In this document: positions 58,129-64,000 of the stretch, in pieces
Numbering within the stretch: position 1 is the first letter of the stretch
How the letters are laid out: the number at the start of each line of letters is the position of its first letter
Assembly (NCBI GenBank): GCA_002025645.1
Contig: CP018783.1
Span: forward strand, 1,488,001 to 1,552,000
DNA from: Curtobacterium pusillum
Lineage (GTDB): Bacteria; Actinomycetota; Actinomycetes; Actinomycetales; Microbacteriaceae
Direction: 5' to 3'
DNA: 64,000 nucleotides
Translations under genes and position numbers: made by a program
Notes under the pieces: generated by a model
What the model was told of the DNA's origin: nothing
Databases searched by the model: none
Seen by the model: only the letters and a program-made list of their open reading frames with translations

Positions 58129-59127
58129 TCAGGCCGTGAGTTGCGCTGCGTACTGCGTCTCCAGCAGGCCACCGAGGTACCGCGCGATCGAGCGCGGGCC
58201 GGAGGCCGGCGCCGTCTCCTCGACGGCCGGGTTGTAGTTCGTGTTGGTGTTGATGTCGTAGACGACCGTCCGGCCGTCCGTGGTCTCCATGAACTCGACG
58301 CCCGCGATCGTGATGCGCTGGTCGGCCAGGAAGGTGCGGAGCTGCTGGACGAGCGGGTGCTCGGCCGTGACCTCGGTCCGGACGCTGAACGCCGGGGGTG
58401 CTCCTGCGGTCTCGGTTCCGGGCACGTCGCAGACCGCACCGGCGATGACCTGGGGCACCTCGCAGGCGTCCGCCGGGCACAGCTCGAAGCTGCCGGCGCT
58501 CGTGTCGACGCGGACGGCGTAGACGAACTCGCCACCGACGAACTCGACCCGCGTGATGAAGGGCTCGCGGGCCGTCAGGTACTCCTGCAGCAGGGTGATG
58601 CCGTCGACGGGCTCCTCGAACTCCGGGCTGTCGACGTAGGCGTCGAACTCGGCGAGCGAGTCGAACCGGCGGACGCCGAGGCCCTTGCCGCCCTGGTTGT
58701 GCTTCGTGATGAACGGGACGTCCTGGCCGTCCGTGAAGTCGTGCGCCGCCTGCTTGAGCGTCGTCGAGCCGAAGACCGCCGTGGTGCGGGGCACGTCGAA
58801 CCCGGCGTTCTGCAGCAGCCCGTGCTGAGCCACCTTGGACACCTCGAGCTCGAGGACGTGGCTGCCGCCGACGACCTGGCGGCCCGCACGCTCGAGCCAG
58901 CCGAGGACCGCGCGGGTGTACTCCTTGCTGTGCTCGTGCCCGCGCGTGTGGCTCGACGCCGACATGCGGGACCAGTACACGCCCGGGTTCGGCTCAGCCC
59001 CGAGGTCGATCTGGCCCTCGGTCAGGAGGATCTCCTCGACCGGGACCCCCTCGGCCTCGAAGGCAGCGGCGAGCGGCGGGAACCACTCGGGGTTCTCGTG
59101 GATGACGTACACGCGCGGAGTGCTCAC
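58129..59127 (-). CDS. ATP-grasp ligase, RimK/DD-ligase-like
   Basis: This 332-residue protein has an N-terminal pre-ATP-grasp part (VYVIHENPEWFPPLAAAFEAEGVPVEE, YWSRMSASSHTRGHEHS). Then come the nucleotide-binding region (PFITKHNQGGKGLGVRRF) and the metal site VEFMETTDGRTVVYDINTNTNYN. It should form an amide or ester bond from a carboxylate; substrates are unknown. TAGGGT on the minus strand (59134-59139) is six bases before the GTG, so it is leaderless. It lies upstream of, and in line with, the monooxygenase/metY pair. Confidence 0.8.
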   Translation of the reverse strand: MSTPRVYVIHENPEWFPPLAAAFEAEGVPVEEILLTEGQIDLGAEPNPGVYWSRMSASSHTRGHEHSKEYTRAVLGWLERAGRQVVGGSHVLELEVSKVAQHGLLQNAGFDVPRTTAVFGSTTLKQAAHDFTDGQDVPFITKHNQGGKGLGVRRFDSLAEFDAYVDSPEFEEPVDGITLLQEYLTAREPFITRVEFVGGEFVYAVRVDTSAGSFELCPADACEVPQVIAGAVCDVPGTETAGAPPAFSVRTEVTAEHPLVQQLRTFLADQRITIAGVEFMETTDGRTVVYDINTNTNYNPAVEETAPASGPRSIARYLGGLLETQYAAQLTA

Positions 59128-59212
59128 GTCGCCACCCTAGGCAGGTCGTGCTGGGCGGGGCCAAGTGTGTGACGCGGGGTTTCCTGTCGCTGTGTCGGCG
59201 GTTGGTCGCAGT

Positions 59213-59302
59213 GTGCGAGGTTCCGCGCACTGTGCGAGGCACGCGGGCTCGCACGCCGCGCGGAACCTCGCACGGTGCGTGCGCCACCTCGCACGGTGCG
59301 AG
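59213..59302. repeat. Palindrome with GTGCGAGGTTCC arms, copy B
   Basis: GTGCGAGGTTCCGCGC (59213-59228) pairs exactly with GCGCGGAACCTCGCAC (59258-59273). A further small hairpin CCTCGCAC/GTGCGAGG follows at 59286-59302. It stands eight bases beyond the XRE regulator stop (59310, minus strand), in terminator position. Copy A is at 41337-41405. Confidence 0.88.
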
Positions 59303-59309
59303 GGCGTGG

Positions 59310-60161
59310 TCAGCGTGTGAAGGTCTGCTGGCCGACGACGCCGAGGAGCTCGAGCTTCTGCGCGTCCTCGGTCCCCGCCGGTGCGGTGAAGAGCAGGAGC
59401 GCCTGGGTCTGGCTCGTCGTGTGGAGCACCTGGCAGTCCACGGTGATGCGGCCGAGTTCGGGGTGCACGAAGGTCTTGTGGTCCTCCCAGCGGCTGGCCA
59501 CCTCGTGCAGGGACCAGAGGGCGCGGAACTCCTCGCTGTGGGACTCGAGGTCGGCGATGAGCTCGGCCGCCCGTGCGTCGTTCGGTCCGGCGGCTCCCAC
59601 CGCCGCGCGGAGCGACGCGACCTGTGCCCGCGCCAGGCGGTCGTGCTGCTCCGGGGCGTACTTCGCCCGTTCGTACTCCGTCATGAACCACCGCCACGGC
59701 TGGTACCGCTCGTTGCCCGGCAGACCGATCGTGGTGCCGAGCAGCGCCGCGCCGAGCCGGTTCTCGACGAGGGTCTCGCCGAGGTCGTTCACCACGATCG
59801 CCGGGGTGTCCTCGAGCCGGTCGAGCACGCGGAGGATCGCCGGGTCGACGTGGTCGGAACGGTGCACCCGCGCGGGGGCGTTGTGTCCCGCGAGGCGGAA
59901 CAGGTGGTCGCGCTCGTCGAGCGTGCACCGGAGCGCCCGGGCGATCGCCGCCACCATCTGCTCGGAGGGTTGCGGGCCGCGCTGCTGCTCGAGGCGCGTG
60001 TAGTAGTCGGCGGACATGCCCGCGAGGGCCGCGACCTCCTCGCGGCGGAGCCCCGGCGTCCGTCGACGCTGCCCGGACCCGAGGCCGACGTCCTCGGGGC
60101 GCAGCAGTTCACGGCGGCGGCGGAGGAAGTCGGCGAGCCCGGGGCGGTCCATGTCCCTCAT
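59310..60161 (-). CDS. XRE family regulator with MmyB-like ligand domain
   Basis: This 283-residue protein has an N-terminal HTH (GLADFLRRRRELLRPEDVG, TPGLRREEVAALAGMSADYYTRLEQQRG). A C-terminal MmyB-type domain (about residues 110-275; NRYQPW-like stretch NERYQPWRWFM, HPELGRITVDCQVL) follows, thought to bind fatty acids or similar. ATG 60152 is an equally possible start. It is divergent from an SDR dehydrogenase, a very common actinobacterial pair, and probably represses it. Confidence 0.92.
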   Translation of the reverse strand: MRDMDRPGLADFLRRRRELLRPEDVGLGSGQRRRTPGLRREEVAALAGMSADYYTRLEQQRGPQPSEQMVAAIARALRCTLDERDHLFRLAGHNAPARVHRSDHVDPAILRVLDRLEDTPAIVVNDLGETLVENRLGAALLGTTIGLPGNERYQPWRWFMTEYERAKYAPEQHDRLARAQVASLRAAVGAAGPNDARAAELIADLESHSEEFRALWSLHEVASRWEDHKTFVHPELGRITVDCQVLHTTSQTQALLLFTAPAGTEDAQKLELLGVVGQQTFTR

Positions 60162-60179
60162 CGTGCCCTGCCGCCGACG

Positions 60180-60192
60180 TCCCTGCCAGGGA
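60180..60192. promoter_or_regulatory. Candidate operator TCCCTGCCAGGGA
   Basis: TCCCTG and CAGGGA form six-base arms around one base in the 93-base gap between the XRE regulator and the SDR gene. It may be the regulator's binding site. Confidence 0.4.
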
Positions 60193-60254
60193 TCACCGGT
60201 CCCCCGATGACGGCGCTCTGGTTCGAGTGCTGCGGGCGGCGGATCGTGGTCGAC

Positions 60255-60998
60255 ATGGACATCACGAACTCCACCGTCTTCATCCCCGGAGCGACCTCGG
60301 GCATCGGCCTCGGGCTCGCCCAGCGCCTGCAGGCAGCGGGCAGCACCGTCGTCATCGGCGGCCGACGCCGCGCACTGCTCGACTCACTGCACGACGAGTA
60401 CGGCTTCGGCACCGTCGAGCTCGACGTCACCGACCCCGCGTCGATCACCGCCGCGGCCGCATCCGTCATCGACGAGTACCCGTCGCTCGACACGGTCATC
60501 ACGATGTCGGGCATCATGCGCGCCGAGGACCTCCGCTCGTCGGAGCACCTCGCCGACGCAGTCGCCACCGTCGAGACCAACCTGCTCGGCACCATCCGCC
60601 TCGTCGACGCCTTCCTGCCGCACCTGCTCACCCGACCGGCGTCGACGATCATCACCGTGTCGTCCGGACTCGCGTACACGCCGCTCGCCGCGACGCCGAC
60701 CTACAGCGCCACGAAGGCAGCCGTGCACTCGTACACGCAGTCCCTCCGGCAGCAGCTGACCGATGCGTCCGTCTCCGTGCTGGAACTCGTCCCGCCGGCG
60801 GTCGCCACGGACCTGATGGGCGAAGGGGTCGACTTCGGCGGGATGCCGCTCGACGACTTCCTCTCCGAGGTGGTCTCGCTGCTGCAGGCCGGTGCTGCGC
60901 CGGAGATCCTCGTGCAGAACGTCCTGCCGCTGCGCTGGTCCGAACGGGACGGGAAGCAGCAGGAGCTCATCGAGATGCTGGCGGCCCGCCGGCACTGA
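60255..60998 (+). CDS. Short-chain dehydrogenase/reductase (DltE-like)
   Basis: This 247-residue SDR has the cofactor loop FIPGATSGIGLGLAQ, the TMSGIM strand end and the catalytic YSATK after VSSGLAYTPLA. The C-terminal end KQQELIEMLAARRH is typical of DltE-like SDRs found beside MmyB regulators. No clear ribosome site is seen; an in-frame GTG at 60246 is an alternative start. The substrate is unknown. Confidence 0.88.
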   Translation: MDITNSTVFIPGATSGIGLGLAQRLQAAGSTVVIGGRRRALLDSLHDEYGFGTVELDVTDPASITAAAASVIDEYPSLDTVITMSGIMRAEDLRSSEHLADAVATVETNLLGTIRLVDAFLPHLLTRPASTIITVSSGLAYTPLAATPTYSATKAAVHSYTQSLRQQLTDASVSVLELVPPAVATDLMGEGVDFGGMPLDDFLSEVVSLLQAGAAPEILVQNVLPLRWSERDGKQQELIEMLAARRH

Positions 60999-61013
60999 CG
61001 GACCGCGCGCGGC

Positions 61014-61442
61014 TCAGTCGGCGGCGCCGTCCGGTTCACCGCGGGCCTCGCGTCGCCGGATGACGCCGTCGAGGAACCGGTTGACGAGCCGCCAGGCCGG
61101 CCACGCGAGGGCACCCACGAGGGCGGTGTCAACCGGACGGCCGATGGCGCGGATCACCACGTACCCGCCCGTCGCTGCCATGGCAGTCGACAGGACGCCC
61201 GTGACGCGGCGCCGGTCGTGGTCGTGGTCGTGGTCGTGGTCGTCGTCGTCGTCGTCGTCGGGGAGTCTGTCGAACGCGATCCCCCACGCGACGAACAGCA
61301 CACCCACCACGACACCCGCCCACGCGGCGTCGTCGGACGGATCGCGGAGCAGCGCCCGCACGGCGAACACCACGATGGCGCACCCCGCGACCACTGCCGT
61401 CAGCAGGACGAGCAGCGAGGAACGGGAGCGAGGTGCAGACAC
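61014..61442 (-). CDS. Membrane protein with Asp/His repeat
   Basis: This 142-residue protein has two hydrophobic segments (about residues 8-28 and 40-58). A run of seven Asp then alternating His-Asp (about residues 62-77) follows, and after it another weakly hydrophobic stretch. The acidic/His run comes from in-frame GTC/GTG-type triplet repeats at 61215-61260 and could bind metal ions. TAGGCT on the minus strand (61450-61455) lies seven bases before the GTG start. No family is recognised. Confidence 0.7.
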   Translation of the reverse strand: MSAPRSRSSLLVLLTAVVAGCAIVVFAVRALLRDPSDDAAWAGVVVGVLFVAWGIAFDRLPDDDDDDDHDHDHDHDRRRVTGVLSTAMAATGGYVVIRAIGRPVDTALVGALAWPAWRLVNRFLDGVIRRREARGEPDGAAD

Positions 61443-61506
61443 CTGTCGGAGCCTAGGGCCGACGAACCGGTCCGCGCGCGCCCCCGTTCACGTGGTCACG
61501 CGCCGG

Positions 61507-62046
61507 TCAGAGCCCGGCGAGCAGGCCCTGGAGTTCCGCCTTGGCGTCCGGCATGCGTTCCGGCCCGGTGAGCCGTTCGCGCTGCGCCGCGATCCGGACC
61601 GTGCCCGCCCGCGAGCCGTCCTCGGTGTTGAGCAGCACCGACTCGCGATCGGGGAACGTCCACCGTGCCGACGGACGCTTCCCGCCCCGGCTCTCCGAGG
61701 TCGGCCGGAAGCCGAGCGCGTCGGTGAACACCGGCACGATCTCGTCGAGCACCGCTTCGCGTTCGCCGGGCACCTGCCGGGACGCCGACACTGCGAAGGA
61801 GCCGTCGGACCGTTGCCCCGGGATCCGCAGTCCCCGCGCCTGCTCGTACCCGATGGTGACGCCCTGCGCCCACCACGAGTCGACGCCCTGGTCGACGAGC
61901 CAGGTCGCGATCGCCGGGTGACCGATCGTCCGTCCGTCGGCCGCGTCGATGCGGGCGTACCAGTCCTCCGGGGTCCTCCCCGTGGCGGCCAGCACCTTGT
62001 CGGCGGCCATGCCCTGCGCGTGCGATCGCACCGTCCCGTCGGTCAT
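61507..62046 (-). CDS. DUF4287/SRPBCC-like protein
   Basis: This 179-residue protein has an N-terminal part (ADKVLAATGRTPEDWYARIDAADGR, HPAIATWLVDQGVDSWWAQGVTIGYEQARGLR) that matches the DUF4287 pattern. The C-terminal part, with VSASRQVPGEREAVLDEIVPVFTDALGF, suggests an SRPBCC/AHSA1-like fold. The function is unknown. TACGAT on the minus strand (62053-62058) ends six bases before ATG 62046, which settles the start and indicates a leaderless message. Confidence 0.75.
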   Translation of the reverse strand: MTDGTVRSHAQGMAADKVLAATGRTPEDWYARIDAADGRTIGHPAIATWLVDQGVDSWWAQGVTIGYEQARGLRIPGQRSDGSFAVSASRQVPGEREAVLDEIVPVFTDALGFRPTSESRGGKRPSARWTFPDRESVLLNTEDGSRAGTVRIAAQRERLTGPERMPDAKAELQGLLAGL

Positions 62047-62092
62047 GCCGTCATCGTAGGGGCGGTGCGATCGCATCGCGCTCGTGATGCCC

Positions 62093-62626
62093 TCAGCTCG
62101 CCGCGCAGGAGCGCAGGCGCCGTGCGGCGTCCAGGCCGTCGGGTGAGATGAGGAGCTTGAGGTCCTCACCTGGAACCGCGCCGAACGCGGCATCGCACGT
62201 GACGAGGGCGCCGACGTCCGCAGCGATGGCGGTCGCGACCTGGAGTGCTCGCCGAGTGGTCAGGCCCCACGCCGACATCAGGAGCGGGAGATCTGACGCG
62301 ACCTCGTCGACTCCTACCCAGTGCATCGAAATAGACCCGAGCATGCCCTGCCACGCCGCGATGTACGAGGTCGGGGCTCCCTGCCCGATGTCGAACGCCG
62401 CGTCGAACACGTCGAGTTCGAGGAGGGTCGTGTAGAGGATGCTCGTGTCCATCAGGTCGAGGCGGTCGAGGAACGCCGCAGCCTCGACATGACCCGGCTC
62501 TGACGGGTTCAGGGCACGCCGCACGAAGCTGATGTCGAGGAGCACCTGCGCCGGGCGTGCGGTGCAGTCGGAGTAGGAGAGCACTCCGTGGTCACCGAAC
62601 GCCGTCGGGATCAGCGGCTCGAACAC
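62093..62626 (-). CDS. PIN domain-like protein, probable toxin
   Basis: This 177-residue protein shows a PIN-like pattern: VLLDISFVRRALN with an acidic residue near 31, LYTTLLELDVFDAAFDIG with Glu near 70, and ALQVATAIAADVGALVTCDAAF with a late Asp. The third acidic position, usually Asp just before the ALxxATA helix, is replaced (TTRRALQ). PIN toxins cut RNA. It starts at GTG 62626, four bases after the stop of a small gene that fits an antitoxin, with no ribosome site of its own, so it depends on coupling. The N-terminal 25 residues are unusual for the family. Confidence 0.6.
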   Translation of the reverse strand: MFEPLIPTAFGDHGVLSYSDCTARPAQVLLDISFVRRALNPSEPGHVEAAAFLDRLDLMDTSILYTTLLELDVFDAAFDIGQGAPTSYIAAWQGMLGSISMHWVGVDEVASDLPLLMSAWGLTTRRALQVATAIAADVGALVTCDAAFGAVPGEDLKLLISPDGLDAARRLRSCAAS

Positions 62627-62630
62627 TGAG

Positions 62631-62858
62631 TCAGACAGCGGTTCGACGGGCGTGCTCGACCGGCGAGGGCTTCACGGCTCCCCGAAACGAGTTCAGCGCG
62701 CGATGGAGTCGAGCGCGGCGCTCCTCACGCGTACCCTCGAGCGCCGGCGTCCGCGCGAAGATCGCCGCCATCTCGGCCGCGGTGAACACTCGCACTCCGT
62801 GGCGCACTTCCGCCACAACGGTCTCGTCTTCGGGGGATTGGGGCTGGACGATCATCAT
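62631..62858 (-). CDS. Small protein, probable antitoxin (75 aa)
   Basis: This 75-residue charged protein has VRVFTAAEMAAIFARTP in the middle and an Arg-rich stretch (EGTREERRARLHRALNSF) after it. AAAGGAG stands six bases before the ATG, a strong ribosome site. Its position directly before the PIN-like gene with a 4-base gap is the standard antitoxin-toxin order. No DNA-binding fold is certain. Confidence 0.6.
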   Translation of the reverse strand: MMIVQPQSPEDETVVAEVRHGVRVFTAAEMAAIFARTPALEGTREERRARLHRALNSFRGAVKPSPVEHARRTAV

Positions 62859-62980
62859 GTCTCCTTTGGTTCGTGCTGCGACCGTAGATCCGCACGACCA
62901 CAGCCTGCAAACATGTTGTATTTCCCTGCCGATCGATCATGCTCGCGTGCATACGGCGGATCGGGAGAGGATGGGCGGTG

Positions 62981-63451
62981 ATGAACGACCGCCTCGCCAC
63001 CGTCCAGCGCATCGTCGCCGAAGCCGGCATCGACTCGACCGCCCGGGAACTCCCCGACTCGACCCACAGCGCCGCGCAGGCAGCAGCCGCACTCGGTACC
63101 GAACCGGGCGCGATCGCGAGCAGCCTGCTCTTCCTGGCCGACGGCGAACCCCTGCTCGCGATGACGTCCGGGCGCCACCGGGTCGACACGGATCTGCTCG
63201 CCGGCCAGCTCGGCGTCACCGAGCTCACCATGGCCACCGCGAAGCAGGTCCGCGAGGTCACGGGGCAGCCCATCGGCGGCGTCTCCCCCGTCGGGCACCC
63301 GGCACCGATCCGGACCGTGGTCGACGAGGCGCTCCGCGAGTACGACGTCGTCTGGTCGGCGGCCGGGACCGCGAACAGTGTGCTCCCCCTGACGTTCGAG
63401 CAGCTCCTGACCCTGACGAACGGGACCGTCGTCCGGGTCAACGAGCACTGA
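62981..63451 (+). CDS. YbaK/EbsC-type aminoacyl-tRNA deacylase-like protein
   Basis: This 156-residue protein of the YbaK/ProRS-editing family starts with an alpha helix RLATVQRIVAEAGI. It has LGTEPGAIASSLLFLADGEPLLAMTSGRHRVDTDLLAGQLG and ends with the Gly-rich GGVSPVGHPAPIRTVVDEAL. The family's invariant Lys, normally in an IVKSL-like segment, is Ser here (AIASSLLF), so editing activity may be changed. GTG 62978 in frame is a second possible start. It overlaps the next gene by one base. Confidence 0.88.
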   Translation: MNDRLATVQRIVAEAGIDSTARELPDSTHSAAQAAAALGTEPGAIASSLLFLADGEPLLAMTSGRHRVDTDLLAGQLGVTELTMATAKQVREVTGQPIGGVSPVGHPAPIRTVVDEALREYDVVWSAAGTANSVLPLTFEQLLTLTNGTVVRVNEH

Positions 63452-64000
63452 TGGCGACGAGGACACGGGTCGAGCTGGGGCGGCGGGAGGACCTCGGAGC
63501 CGACTGCGCGAACTGCTTCGGCCTGTGCTGCGTCGCGCTGGCGTTCGCGAAGTCCGCGGACTTCCCGTTCGACAAGGACGCCGGCGACCCGTGCACGAAC
63601 CTCGACGACGCGGACGGCTGCCGCATCCACCCGCACCTGCGCGAACGAGGGTTCTCCGGCTGCACGGTGTTCGACTGCTCCGGTGCCGGCCAGAAGGTCT
63701 CCCAGCACACCTTCGCCGGACGGTCCTGGCGGGACGACGCCGAGACGCAGCGGTCGATGTTCGCCACGTTCCCGATCGTCCGACGGCTCCACGACCTGCT
63801 GCGGTACCTCGACGAGGCGATCACGCTGGTACGACGGACGAACGACGAGGCTCGCTGGGTCGCGGCGTTCGAGCGCGTCCGATCACGCAGTGACGGGACG
63901 CCGGAGGAGCTCGCCACCTTCGACGTCGACGCCGAGTACGACCGCGCCCGCCCACTCCTGCTCGAGGCGAGCGAGATCGCCCGCGCGCGGGGTCCGCTCG
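63451..64000 (+). CDS. Cysteine-cluster (YkgJ-like) protein, partial at the window edge
   Basis: The frame is open from ATG 63451 to the right edge (183 codons). It begins with DCANCFGLCCVALAFAKSADF, a CxxCxxxCC cluster like that of YkgJ-type proteins. PCTNLDDADGCRIHPHLRERGFSGCTVFDCSGAGQKVS follows, with four more cysteines. Similar actinobacterial proteins carry pentapeptide repeats further on; these would lie outside the window. Iron-sulfur or zinc binding is plausible. The start overlaps the deacylase stop by one base (TGATG). Confidence 0.75.
   Translation, partial: MATRTRVELGRREDLGADCANCFGLCCVALAFAKSADFPFDKDAGDPCTNLDDADGCRIHPHLRERGFSGCTVFDCSGAGQKVSQHTFAGRSWRDDAETQRSMFATFPIVRRLHDLLRYLDEAITLVRRTNDEARWVAAFERVRSRSDGTPEELATFDVDAEYDRARPLLLEASEIARARGPL

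Noticed and set aside
58022..58480. Upstream extension of the flavin monooxygenase frame through palindrome copy 7
   Set aside because: It runs across the palindrome and the ATP-grasp gene; GTG 58021 with AAGGAAC gives the normal family N-terminus.

Overview
The window is a 64 kb piece of a very GC-rich (about 70 percent) actinobacterial chromosome. The mix of families points to Microbacteriaceae, most likely a Curtobacterium-like plant or soil bacterium. These families include the SCO1664/DUF3090/MSMEG_4193 trio, a LytR-CpsA-Psr protein, MshC-type neighbourhood genes, several LacI-controlled sugar loci and many leaderless GTG/ATG starts. That placement is inferred from gene content, not from a database search. 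There is no rRNA, CRISPR array, prophage or transposase. Two tRNA-Ser genes (anticodons GCT and TGA) are present.

Layout. 1-2.7 kb: end of a TgpA-like protein, DUF58 and MoxR genes. 2.8-6.1 kb: sugar-phosphate isomerase, MocA oxidoreductase and a divergent LacI regulator with a perfect operator. 6.1-10.3 kb: a 36-residue peptide gene, a small zinc-ribbon-like protein, an S51 peptidase, a GH18 lipoprotein and a MarR/MFS efflux pair. 10.5-15 kb: tRNA-Ser(GCT), an LCP protein, a GntR regulator and an MFS symporter. 15.1-18.6 kb: a MoxR/ChlI-like ATPase and VWA protein pair. 18.9-24.7 kb: the SCO1664/DUF3090/phosphomutase trio, an ABC exporter and a NarL-type two-component system. 24.7-28.7 kb: MFS, GNAT, a BLUF blue-light sensor, a luciferase-domain protein and a TetR regulator. 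28.7-34.6 kb: a carbohydrate ABC importer, a divergent MocA-like oxidoreductase and a LacI regulator. 34.7-42.4 kb: HxlR/SDR, GrpB, MTA/SAH nucleosidase, tRNA-Ser(TGA), a HAD phosphatase, serS, a diacylglycerol-kinase-like protein and pheA. 42.4-52.9 kb: a molybdenum locus (Mo oxidoreductase fused to a cytochrome b-like domain, moaA, moaD, modABC, moeB-rhodanese, a TOBE-HTH regulator) with a cation/proton antiporter as last gene. 53-59 kb: GT39-like transferase, ispE, a metY / flavin monooxygenase pair and an ATP-grasp ligase. 59.3-64 kb: XRE/SDR pair, small membrane and DUF4287-like proteins, a PIN-type toxin-antitoxin pair, a YbaK-like deacylase and a truncated cysteine-cluster protein.

How genes work together. 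Sugar loci each pair catabolic or uptake genes with a LacI regulator. The Mo genes form one run in which every junction overlaps by four bases, headed by a small molybdate-binding HTH protein whose own promoter contains a palindrome. MarR, HxlR, XRE, GntR and TetR regulators sit beside the transporters or dehydrogenases they probably control.

The most striking unexplained signal is a family of intergenic palindromes with arms GGACTGGAGGC...GCCTCCAGTCC. There are seven copies, some nearly perfect over 40-58 bases, usually after gene ends but twice in divergent promoter regions. A degenerate copy lies inside modC. A second palindrome family (GTGCGAGGTTCC arms) has two copies. More than a dozen genes have a TANNNT box exactly 6-7 bases before the start codon, the mark of leaderless transcription.
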